Positions 1-6,240 of a stretch of 6,351 bases of DNA are shown in pieces. How positions within the stretch are numbered: position 1 is the stretch's first letter; the number at the start of each line of letters is the position of its first letter. The position numbers and the translations under genes were made by a program. The notes below the pieces were generated by a model, which saw nothing but the letters and a program-made list of their open reading frames with translations, was not told the origin of the DNA and searched no databases. The DNA is from UBA7445 sp042096455 (GTDB lineage Bacteria > Verrucomicrobiota > Verrucomicrobiia > Opitutales > Coraliomargaritaceae): the NCBI GenBank assembly GCA_042096455.1, contig JBELLU010000072.1:1-6351 (forward strand), written 5' to 3'.

Positions 1-95
1 ACCGCTCTTTATTTCAGTTAACTTAGAGGATTTCAGCCCCAACCCAGGGCAGATATTCCGTTTTTCGGTTCGGGTTGATGGAGATGGAATGCTCA

Positions 96-2078
96 ATGTT
101 AAGCAATTTGGAAAACTTTAAACACATGCTCGATTTGCGGCAAATTTTTGCGGTGGTTCTCGTTGTTGGTATTGTTGTATCAAGCGAAGGCGAAACGATC
201 GGTGCCGGCAGTGAGGATTCGGGGCCTGAAGGATTACCGCCTGCGGAACCTATTGCTGTAGCTGGAGCCGATTCGGTGCATAAGAATAAACCGAACCCTG
301 AAAATACCAGTGATCCGGCAGGGCTGAAGACTTTATTGGACTCCTTTCAACTAGGGAGGGGGCAACTCGACTGGCGCGGTAAGCAGTTTAATCTCGGTGA
401 AGTAGAGATGGTCTACGCGCGCTTTGAGAAGTTTCTTAATTCACCACCTTCAACGACTGAGAATGATTTAACTTATGATACCTTGTTAACGGAAATATCG
501 CATCGATTGATAGGAAAGGGCGGTGGCACAAGTTCGCAGCGCATCAGCGAGGCATGGCGAATGTTATATCGAGCCTCTCAATTTCCGATGGATGCTGGCC
601 TCAGTGAAATTCTGGCAGATCGAATCGTCAGCTTTTGGCAGACCAATGATAAGATCGCAGCATTGGATCTCCAAACCGAGCGTCTTGAAAATGACCGACA
701 ATACCGGGAGATCAAAATCCAGTCGATTCAGGATCGGGACAGGAAGGAATTTATTGAGTTAACGCGAGGGAAAAATAACGAAGAAGCTCCGCCGCCCCCA
801 TCTCTGGATCACTTATCGGAATCGGACCGCAAGCGTCTGGATAAAATCGAAGCTAAGATTGAAGAAAATGAGAGCTATGGGGCGATCTCGAAGATCAACC
901 AGAAACTTGAATTCCAAAGTCTGGTCTTGCAGTTTTTTATACAGCGACGCTTTCAGCATACCCTGATTGCAAATGACTTTTACCGCTATATCTTTGATGC
1001 TGAAGATAATGTGGTTGAGGGGGCCGATGCCCTTAAGGGGCAGGTGTTTGGGGATCTGGATGTCAAGATTACAACATCGACCCTGGATACCTTGTCAAAG
1101 GAAGCCATTTCAGATGTGGAAACGACCATAAAGGCTGTAGACTTTCTGTTGGAGAGGGGAGAGGTGCATGCTGCTTCAAAGCGCTTACTGGAGGCTTTCT
1201 ACCTCGGTGAATACCTGCCTGCGGTGAAGCGCTATCCACTAGAAAAGAAACGCAAGATTGGAATTTATTTAAGGGATTTAACGAGCCTGGTCGGTTCCTT
1301 GGAGGTGAAAAGTTTTGATCGAGCCGCAAGCAAACTCAAAGAAATTGAAGCGTATGCATCTGATTTTGACGGAGGTCGAGCGGATGCTTTTATCCAAACC
1401 GCGAAACAGTTGAGTAATTTGTCGGTTCAGCGGGCTTTGAGTGCGGCTTATGTCGAAGATCGTGCCGGTGTTGAAGCAGCTTTGGAGGCTGCAGTGGGTC
1501 ACTGGCCGATGAATCCGGAGATTCAGAAGTTTTCGGAAAGACTCCTCGAGAAAACAAATCTCGTTGATCTTGCTGCTGTGGATTTTGATCGTTTTTTTAA
1601 GCAGAATGATTTTCGGGCAATTTTTAATGATCGATTTAGATTTGCGGCAGCTTTGAATCAAGATGGTAAGCGCAATAATGCTTTTCTTGACATAATGAAG
1701 CGGATGGAAGTCATTGAGTCGGCTCTGGCACAGGCGCGGGAGTTGTCTCGAATAAGTAACCATTACGGCGCTTGGGAGGTGTTGGAGCGCGTCTACCGGG
1801 AGCATTCTGATGATGCAGTTTTGAACCGGATGCGTGGTGACTATGCTGCGCAGGCAGCGCAATTTGCTTCCGTAATATCCGCGGCTGAAATTTCAAGGGG
1901 TCGCCAAGATTTTAGCCTTGCGCTGATACAGTATTTGAATGCTCAGAAGCTTTATCCTGCGAGTTTTTTTGTAGAAGAGGGCATTGAGACATGCGTGCTT
2001 GCGATTTTAGAGGAGAGGTCTGAAGCGGCAGTAGCCATTTCTGTTGATCCTGAGGCTAAGGCTTCTGTTGGTCCATAA
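96..2078 (+). CDS. Hypothetical exported or membrane-anchored helical-repeat protein
   Basis: I do not recognise this family. From ATG 96 the protein is 660 residues. An uncharged hydrophobic stretch (IFAVVLVVGIVV, about residues 17-28) followed by SSEGE looks like a signal peptide or N-terminal anchor, so the rest should lie outside the cytoplasm. A Gly/Pro/Glu-rich low-complexity linker follows. Residues about 186-226 and 244-277 are highly charged and probably coiled coil, split by a four-proline run (232-235). The C-terminal half is almost all amphipathic helix. Two stretches resemble TPR helices: residues 555-579, with a GAWEVLERVY core, and 606-625, with SLALIQYLNAQKLYP. No catalytic motif is visible. 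The start is uncertain: TTG 75, ATG 78, 84, 96 and 126 are all in frame. ATG 96 has a weak SD-like TGGA 7 bases upstream, whereas ATG 126 gives the tidiest signal peptide (650 residues). A scaffold or envelope role is inference only. Confidence 0.75.
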   Translation: MLSNLENFKHMLDLRQIFAVVLVVGIVVSSEGETIGAGSEDSGPEGLPPAEPIAVAGADSVHKNKPNPENTSDPAGLKTLLDSFQLGRGQLDWRGKQFNLGEVEMVYARFEKFLNSPPSTTENDLTYDTLLTEISHRLIGKGGGTSSQRISEAWRMLYRASQFPMDAGLSEILADRIVSFWQTNDKIAALDLQTERLENDRQYREIKIQSIQDRDRKEFIELTRGKNNEEAPPPPSLDHLSESDRKRLDKIEAKIEENESYGAISKINQKLEFQSLVLQFFIQRRFQHTLIANDFYRYIFDAEDNVVEGADALKGQVFGDLDVKITTSTLDTLSKEAISDVETTIKAVDFLLERGEVHAASKRLLEAFYLGEYLPAVKRYPLEKKRKIGIYLRDLTSLVGSLEVKSFDRAASKLKEIEAYASDFDGGRADAFIQTAKQLSNLSVQRALSAAYVEDRAGVEAALEAAVGHWPMNPEIQKFSERLLEKTNLVDLAAVDFDRFFKQNDFRAIFNDRFRFAAALNQDGKRNNAFLDIMKRMEVIESALAQARELSRISNHYGAWEVLERVYREHSDDAVLNRMRGDYAAQAAQFASVISAAEISRGRQDFSLALIQYLNAQKLYPASFFVEEGIETCVLAILEERSEAAVAISVDPEAKASVGP

Positions 2079-2097
2079 AACTTGAGTTCTTAATCAG

Positions 2098-2107
2098 CCA
2101 AATTTGG
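2098..2107. promoter_or_regulatory. 10-bp perfect palindrome CCAAATTTGG
   Basis: This sequence is identical to its reverse complement and has no loop, so it is a candidate dimeric protein-binding site rather than a terminator. It lies 19 bases after the stop of the helical-repeat gene and 136 bases before the ATP-grasp start. Ten-base palindromes also arise by chance, so the role is unproven. Confidence 0.25.
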
Positions 2108-2117
2108 TAGATCTTTC

Positions 2118-2157
2118 AAGTTTGTCGCCGAGGCGGGCTGAATCGGTAAGTTTGTCG
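2118..2157 (+). repeat. Direct repeat AAGTTTGTCG, two copies 30 bases apart
   Basis: The ten bases AAGTTTGTCG occur exactly at 2118-2127 and 2148-2157, upstream of the ligase operon. The centre spacing of 30 bases is close to three helical turns, as seen in tandem activator sites. I could not place a convincing -35/-10 pair next to it, so this may be a regulator site or coincidence. Confidence 0.35.
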
Positions 2158-2207
2158 GGAGCGAATGGGGCTTATGGCTGGGTCGTATGCAAGTCTCGAT
2201 GGCTTTT

Positions 2208-2233
2208 TGAGTAGTTGGCAAAAAAACTGCTCA
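2208..2233 (+). promoter_or_regulatory. Leader hairpin before the ATP-grasp start
   Basis: TGAGTAGTT (2208-2216) pairs with AACTGCTCA (2225-2233): nine pairs, one of them G-U, around the eight-base loop GGCAAAAA. The stem ends 10 bases before ATG 2244 and directly abuts the only SD-like bases (GTGGA, 2234-2238). There is no T-tract after it, so it does not look like an intrinsic terminator. It could influence translation of the first operon gene. Confidence 0.4.
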
Positions 2234-2243
2234 GTGGACGCTT

Positions 2244-3683
2244 ATGTTTTTTGATAACTACCAACCGGAGTCATTTTTTGATGAAATGTTCAGTGCGGAC
2301 GGCGAGGTGCGTGCACACTACAGGGGTATTTTGGGTCGTATGCGCGAAATGAACATCGATACCTATAATCAGAAAGGTCAGGCGGTGGATCTTTCCTTTT
2401 TGCGCCAGGGGATAACGTTTACGGTCTATGGGGATGATGCGGGCACGGAGAAGGTTTTTCCTTTTGATTTGATGCCGCGAATCATTCCGGCCTCGGAGTG
2501 GGCTTTTCTGGAGCGCGGTCTAACGCAGCGTATTGCGGCGCTGAACCTTTTCTTGAAGGATGTTTACGGGGCGCAGCGTATCATTAAGGAAGGGGTTGTA
2601 CCTGCGGAATATATTCTTTCGGGGAAGCATTTCTGCCGGGAAACGATGGGTTTGAGCGTGCCGCGCGATATTTATATTCATGTGTGCGGGACGGATTTGA
2701 TTCGGGATGATTCGGGGAATTATTTGGTTTTGGAAGACAATGCCCGCTGTCCTTCGGGGGTTTCGTATTTGTTGGAGAACCGACAGGCGATGAAGCGTGC
2801 CTTTCCGAATTTCTTCCCTGGGGCGGGGGTGCGTTCGGTGGAAAACTACCCGGAGGCCCTGCTGAAGTCGCTGCAATATGTAGCGCCACAGGAGAAGGAG
2901 AATCCGGTCTGCGTACTTTTGACGCCGGGGCATTTTAACAGTGCGTATTTTGAGCACTGTTTTTTGGCGCGCCAAATGGGGATTGAAATCGTGGAGGGCA
3001 GTGACCTGGTGGTGCGCGACTTTAAGGTTTACATGCGCACGACCAATGGTCTGCAACAGGTCGATGTGATTTACCGCCGCATTGATGATGACTTTATTGA
3101 CCCGAGTGTTTTTCGTCCGGACTCAATGCTCGGGGTTCCTGGTCTGGTGAATGCCCTGCGTGCGGGGAATGTCAACATTGCCAACGCGCTGGGCACGGGG
3201 ATTGCCGACGATAAATTGATCTATGCCTATGTGCCGGACATGATTCGTTTTTACCTTGGGGAAGATCCGATTATTGGTCAGGTGGAAACCTTCTTTGCCT
3301 CCAAGGAGGAGCACTTGAGTCATATTCTGGAAAACATGGAGGAATTGGTGGTTAAGGCTGCCAATGAGGCGGGGGGCTATGGGATCCTGATCGGGCCCAA
3401 GGCGAGCAAGGCAGAGCTGAGCAAATTTCGGGACTTGGTGCGGGCGGATCCCCGCAATTTTATTGCCCAGCCGCCCATCATGCTCTCGCGGCATCCGACC
3501 TGGTGTGGTGAGCGTTTTGAGGGGCGCCATATCGACCTGCGGCCCTACATACTATCGGGCGAAAAAACGAGGATTGTGCCCGGAGGGTTGACGCGGGTCG
3601 CGCTGAACAAGGGCTCGCTGGTCGTGAATTCCTCTCAAGGGGGCGGGAGTAAGGACACCTGGGTGCTCCATAGCGATGGTTGA
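2244..3683 (+). CDS. Circularly permuted ATP-grasp ligase (COG2308 family)
   Basis: This is a predicted cytoplasmic ATP-dependent carboxylate-amine (amide- or peptide-bond) ligase of the CP_ATPgrasp type; its substrate is unknown. The 479-residue length fits the family and no signal peptide is visible. Family-typical blocks appear in order: an N-terminal DEMF...HYRGIL segment; FPFDLMPRII; LEDNARCPSGVSYLLENR (163-180); LTPGHFNSAYFEH (226-238); VIYRRIDDDF (275-284); LGVPGL; GIADDK; GGYGILIGP; RHIDLRPYIL; GGLTRVAL; and NSSQGGGSKDTWVL (462-475). E164-x-N166 resembles the Glu-x-Asn metal-ligand pair that ends ordinary ATP-grasp domains. Its position in the first third agrees with circular permutation (inference). 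The start at 2244 has a weak SD-like GTGGA five bases upstream. It is first in a three-gene operon, 33 bases before the alpha-E gene. Family assignment is secure; the reaction is predicted, not shown. Confidence 0.96.
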   Translation: MFFDNYQPESFFDEMFSADGEVRAHYRGILGRMREMNIDTYNQKGQAVDLSFLRQGITFTVYGDDAGTEKVFPFDLMPRIIPASEWAFLERGLTQRIAALNLFLKDVYGAQRIIKEGVVPAEYILSGKHFCRETMGLSVPRDIYIHVCGTDLIRDDSGNYLVLEDNARCPSGVSYLLENRQAMKRAFPNFFPGAGVRSVENYPEALLKSLQYVAPQEKENPVCVLLTPGHFNSAYFEHCFLARQMGIEIVEGSDLVVRDFKVYMRTTNGLQQVDVIYRRIDDDFIDPSVFRPDSMLGVPGLVNALRAGNVNIANALGTGIADDKLIYAYVPDMIRFYLGEDPIIGQVETFFASKEEHLSHILENMEELVVKAANEAGGYGILIGPKASKAELSKFRDLVRADPRNFIAQPPIMLSRHPTWCGERFEGRHIDLRPYILSGEKTRIVPGGLTRVALNKGSLVVNSSQGGGSKDTWVLHSDG

Positions 3684-3716
3684 GCTCACTACTTTTTCTA
3701 AACATAAAACGACATC
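3684..3716 (+). promoter_or_regulatory. Short operon gap with a T-rich/A-rich leader
   Basis: This 33-base gap has no SD sequence before ATG 3717. Instead it holds ACTTTTTCTAAACATAAAA (3691-3709), seven bases before the start codon. Nearly the same string precedes the next gene in the operon. It may act as an SD-independent translation-initiation context or, less likely, as an AT-rich internal promoter. Confidence 0.4.
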
Positions 3717-4745
3717 ATGTTATCCCGGGTTGCAGATTCTCTCTATTGGATGAGCCGCTACATTGAGCGGGCGGAAAATATTGCGCGTCTGCTGGATGTG
3801 AACCTGCAGTTGCAGTTGGATTTCGAAGAGATGGATGACGATAAACTCAAGGAGCATTGGGATCCGGTCATCCGGGCGGCGGGTGAAGAAAACCTTTTTT
3901 ATGAGATTTACGATCGGGCTGATGCCCGCGCAGTGACGGACTTCTTGACCTTTGAACCCCGCAACAAGCATTCAGTGCTGACCTGTATTCTTTCGGCGCG
4001 GGAAAATGCCTGCATGATCCGTGACCAGATCTCAGTGGAGATGTGGGAATGCCTGAATCAGGCCTATCTCTTTGTGAAATCGAACAACGCGCAACAGGTC
4101 TGGGAACGCGGGCCCTACGAATTCTACAAACAAATTCAGGATTACAGCCATTTGTTCCTCGGGTTGACGGATGCAACCTTCTCTCATTCCGAGGGTTTCC
4201 ATTTTATGCAGGTGGGTAAATTTCTCGAACGGGCAGACAAAACCAGCCGCATTTTGGATTTCAAATACCACATCCTCTTGCCAAGTTTGGAGGATGTCGG
4301 GGGTGCGGTGGATGCGATACAATGGGGGGCGATTTTGCGCAGTTGCAGTGCCTATGAGGCGTATCACCGCCTTTTTGTTTCCGCGGTCACGCCCGCAAAG
4401 GTGCATGAATTCCTGATTTTCGATGATCATTTTCCGCGTTCCATCAAATCCTGCGTGCGGGAACTCGACCAAAACCTGCATTCGATTTCAGGCTGCCCGC
4501 CGAACAAACACTCCAATCAGGCGGAGCGGGCTTCGGGACAGATCTTGAGTGATTTAAAGTATGGAACCATCGAAGAGGCCATAGAATTTGGACTGCATGA
4601 ATACCTTGAAAATTTACAGAAAAAGTTCGTTGAAATCGGCAAGGCGGTCTACGACACCTATATGTTTCACCCGCGGCTCGATCTGGCTACCGAAATTGCC
4701 GCCCAACAACAGCAACAGCAGCAGATTCATAGTAAACTTCCCTGA
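3717..4745 (+). CDS. Alpha-E domain protein (COG2307 family)
   Basis: This is an all-helical alpha-E protein, the obligate genomic partner of COG2308 ATP-grasp ligases. Its biochemical role is unestablished; it is predicted to work with the ligase in making an amide-linked product. The N-terminus MLSRVADSLYWMSRYIERAE is the family hallmark and fixes the start at 3717. Conserved acidic/basic helix motifs follow: SARENACMIRD (residues 93-103, E96), LERADKTSRILD (170-181, E171, R172, D174), and a C-terminal CVRELDQNLHSI. The protein has 342 residues, somewhat longer than the roughly 310-320 I expect. The excess is a C-terminal tail with seven consecutive glutamines (330-336). No signal peptide or membrane segment is seen, so it should be cytoplasmic. 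It lies 33 bases after the ligase gene and 58 bases before the transglutaminase-like gene, on the same strand, so cotranscription is likely. Confidence 0.95.
   Translation: MLSRVADSLYWMSRYIERAENIARLLDVNLQLQLDFEEMDDDKLKEHWDPVIRAAGEENLFYEIYDRADARAVTDFLTFEPRNKHSVLTCILSARENACMIRDQISVEMWECLNQAYLFVKSNNAQQVWERGPYEFYKQIQDYSHLFLGLTDATFSHSEGFHFMQVGKFLERADKTSRILDFKYHILLPSLEDVGGAVDAIQWGAILRSCSAYEAYHRLFVSAVTPAKVHEFLIFDDHFPRSIKSCVRELDQNLHSISGCPPNKHSNQAERASGQILSDLKYGTIEEAIEFGLHEYLENLQKKFVEIGKAVYDTYMFHPRLDLATEIAAQQQQQQQIHSKLP
4704..4724 (+). repeat. CAA/CAG tract encoding a seven-glutamine tail
   Basis: Seven CAA/CAG codons in mixed order encode Gln330-336 of the alpha-E protein, six residues before its end (IHSKLP). 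Polyglutamine runs are uncommon in bacteria. The tract is a simple sequence repeat that could vary in length by slippage, although the mixed codons lower that tendency. It lies beyond the last recognisable helical segment, so it is probably a flexible tail. Confidence 0.8.
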
Positions 4746-4803
4746 ATTCATATTTCGAGTGTTGCGGCGTTGCGCATGACAACTTTTCTTAACGTAAAAA
4801 TCG
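4746..4803 (+). promoter_or_regulatory. Operon gap with a second copy of the T-rich/A-rich leader
   Basis: This 58-base gap contains ACTTTTCTTAACGTAAAA (4782-4799), four bases before ATG 4804. It matches the leader of the alpha-E gene at 16 of 19 aligned positions. No SD sequence is present. An ATG at 4776 opens only a short out-of-frame reading frame. No hairpin with a T-tract is seen, so nothing here argues against read-through from the alpha-E gene. Confidence 0.4.
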
Positions 4804-5688
4804 ATGCATTTTTCCCTGCGCCACCTCACCCAATACACCTACAGCGAGCCGGTCAGTGATAGCATGAACGATGTGCATCTCTGCCCGGTCTCGGATGAGT
4901 TTCAGATATGTCACAGCTTTGATCTTTTAATTGATCCGGCCTGTCACAGTATTTTGCGACGCCTTGATTTTTATACCAATCAAGTGCATCACTTTGAGGT
5001 GATCGAGCTTCACAAGGTGCTCCGGGTCGAGGCAGTTTCAACGGTGGAGACCTTTGAGGATTCGCGGGACTTGGGGGTGTTGTCAAACTCAGCCGACTTA
5101 ATTGAATTGAAACGCAGCGAACGTTTCTACGATTTCCTGAATGCAAGCGAGCGGGTTCCGCTTTTACCGATGGTGATTCACGAATACAGCGAGCTTTTTC
5201 CAACGGTTATTGAAGATGCGCTGGGGGCGGTTCTAAAGATCATGGACTTCATCTATCGCGAGTTCCGCTATGATACCGGAGCTACCACAGTCGAGACTCC
5301 GTTTGAGGTGATGTTCCATAGTCGGCGCGGGGTTTGTCAGGATTTCGCCCACGCGATGCTCGCCTTGTGTCGGGCGTCGGGTATTCCGGCGCGCTATGTG
5401 AGCGGGTACTTTTATCTGGAAAATATTCAAAGTGGTACTGCGGAGGACAATACCCAGTCCCATGCATGGGTGGAATGTTTCCTGCCGGGAATCGGCTGGC
5501 TGGGATTTGATCCCACTCACAATCGCCGCGTTGATACGCGTTATATAAAAATTGCGGTGGGCCGTGATTATAGCGACGTACGGCCTCTGGCGGGCACGTT
5601 TCGGGGCTTGGCGATTGCAAGTCTTGAGGTGATGGTGCAGATCGAGTGCGTGGAAGAAGCGGAGGCTTTGAGCCGGCGCCATAGTTAG
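4804..5688 (+). CDS. Transglutaminase-like cysteine peptidase (COG1305 family)
   Basis: The 294-residue protein has the two-part build of bacterial transglutaminase-like enzymes. Residues about 1-85 form the beta-rich N-terminal region (MHFSLRHLTQYTYSEPVSDS, later LHKVLRVEAVSTVET). The papain-like core is at about 150-245. The catalytic triad is complete: Cys178 in RRGVCQDFAHAML, His220 in SHAWVECF, and Asp236 in GFDPTHNRR. In this family such enzymes hydrolyse or transfer amide bonds. Next to an ATP-grasp/alpha-E pair, it is predicted to process or remove the ligase product, with substrate unknown. There is no signal peptide, so it should act in the cytoplasm. ATG 4804 is chosen because the family N-terminal strand begins right there. 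It is the last gene of the operon; the neighbouring MarR gene converges on it 64 bases downstream. Confidence 0.95.
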   Translation: MHFSLRHLTQYTYSEPVSDSMNDVHLCPVSDEFQICHSFDLLIDPACHSILRRLDFYTNQVHHFEVIELHKVLRVEAVSTVETFEDSRDLGVLSNSADLIELKRSERFYDFLNASERVPLLPMVIHEYSELFPTVIEDALGAVLKIMDFIYREFRYDTGATTVETPFEVMFHSRRGVCQDFAHAMLALCRASGIPARYVSGYFYLENIQSGTAEDNTQSHAWVECFLPGIGWLGFDPTHNRRVDTRYIKIAVGRDYSDVRPLAGTFRGLAIASLEVMVQIECVEEAEALSRRHS

Positions 5689-5752
5689 CGGCAGGCCGGT
5701 GGGGCGCTCAACCGAATCACTTGGGGTGCCGATTTTGATTTAAAGTGTTCGT
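5689..5752. other. Convergent intergenic gap without a clear terminator
   Basis: This gap separates the 3' ends of the transglutaminase-like gene and the MarR gene, where a bidirectional terminator would be expected. The best stem I find (CCGGC 5673-5677 with GCCGG 5695-5699) starts inside the upstream gene, has a bulge and is not followed by a T-tract. I therefore do not call a terminator. Rho-dependent ending or overlapping convergent transcripts are possible. Confidence 0.4.
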
Positions 5753-6196
5753 TTAGGGGTGTGGATGCGTGGATTCGATTTTCATGCAGAGGCGGGCAAA
5801 TTCGGTGCGTTCATCGGGATCGAGGGCGGCGAAGACGGATTCGAGATGCCGGGCCTGTGCTTCGAGGGCGAGTTCGAGGGCGGCGCGGCCATGATGGGCG
5901 AGATGGATGAAGGTTTGCCGGCGGTCGCCGGGGTTGGGGCGGCGGTGGATGTAGTGTTGTTTTTCGAGGCGTTGGATGGCGGTGGTGATGGAACCGCTGG
6001 TGAGGTGGACGCGGTCGCCCAGGGCTTTGATGGTCTGGGGGCCGAGGCGGTGGAGGATTTCAAGGAGGGCGAAATCGGTTTGAGAGGGAAAGCCGCTTTT
6101 TTTGATGCAGGTTTGATCGCTTTGGCTGAGCTTTTGGTAGAGTTTCCAGACGATGAGGTAGAGGTGTTTACCGGAATGAAGGGGAATTTTAGCCAT
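5753..6196 (-). CDS. MarR-family transcriptional regulator (MhqR-like)
   Basis: This 147-residue winged helix-turn-helix protein has the normal MarR length. Helix 1 (about 9-25) and the C-terminal helices (about 103-140) would form the dimer interface. Residues 53-79 hold the HTH, with recognition helix TSGSITTAIQRLEKQ (66-80). The wing is PNPGDRRQTFIHL (87-99) with the conserved D91-R92-R93. The segment TDFALLEILHRLGPQTIKALG followed by TSGSIT resembles, from memory, Bacillus MhqR-type repressors of quinone or electrophile stress. The ligand here is unknown. It has two cysteines (30 and 137) but not the OhrR reactive-Cys motif. MarR proteins usually repress themselves and a neighbouring gene; the likely target lies beyond the right edge. 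It is transcribed against the ligase operon and is probably not part of it. No SD precedes the start. Confidence 0.93.
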   Translation of the reverse strand: MAKIPLHSGKHLYLIVWKLYQKLSQSDQTCIKKSGFPSQTDFALLEILHRLGPQTIKALGDRVHLTSGSITTAIQRLEKQHYIHRRPNPGDRRQTFIHLAHHGRAALELALEAQARHLESVFAALDPDERTEFARLCMKIESTHPHP

Positions 6197-6204
6197 GAAT
6201 AAGG

Positions 6205-6233
6205 GATTTAGCGCGGAAATGACTTGATGTCAA
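6205..6233 (-). promoter_or_regulatory. Candidate sigma-70 promoter of the MarR gene
   Basis: Read on the minus strand, a perfect -35 TTGACA (6228-6233) is followed by a 17-base spacer and a poor -10 TAAATC (6205-6210, three of six matches). Transcription would begin about six to eight bases further on, within a few bases of the ATG at 6196. This would give a leaderless or nearly leaderless message, consistent with the lack of an SD sequence. The weak -10 keeps confidence moderate. Confidence 0.4.
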
Positions 6234-6234
6234 G
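6223..6234. promoter_or_regulatory. Candidate MarR operator CTTGA-TG-TCAAG
   Basis: This is a 5-bp inverted repeat with a two-base centre. Its size and TTGA/TCAA half-sites are in the style of MarR-family operators. It covers the candidate -35 box of the MarR gene, so binding by the repressor would block its own promoter. Only one such site is visible before the window ends. Confidence 0.4.
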
Positions 6235-6240
6235 GTATAG

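Noticed and set aside
1..74. Possible 3' end of an upstream gene or a promoter in the first bases
   Set aside because: Too short to show coding character, and no convincing promoter pair or terminator hairpin is visible.
1278..1862. 194-residue minus-strand reading frame inside the helical-repeat gene
   Set aside because: Its composition is that of an antisense shadow (many Cys, Ile, His, Ser) with no recognisable domain; the plus-strand frame is longer and coherent.
2079..2243. Sigma-70 promoter for the operon
   Set aside because: TTGTCG and TTGGCA resemble -35 boxes, but none has a -10 box with more than three matches at 15-19 bases, or room before the start. Not called.
2520..3056. Minus-strand frames opposite the ATP-grasp gene
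   Set aside because: The plus strand encodes an unmistakable conserved protein; the antisense products are Arg/His/Pro-rich and lack motifs.
5672..5700. GC-rich stem at the end of the transglutaminase-like gene as an intrinsic terminator
   Set aside because: The stem is only five pairs plus three after a bulge, begins inside the gene and is followed by GGGGCGC rather than a T-tract.
5753..6196. OhrR-type peroxide sensor reading of the MarR protein
   Set aside because: Cys30 lies after helix 1 in DQTCIKKSG, not in the QLCFALY-type motif of OhrR, so redox sensing is not supported.
5759..6202. 147-residue plus-strand reading frame opposite the MarR gene
   Set aside because: It is very rich in Gly, Glu, Asp and Ala with no family motifs, and exactly mirrors the MarR gene, whose wHTH motifs are clear. 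It is an antisense shadow.
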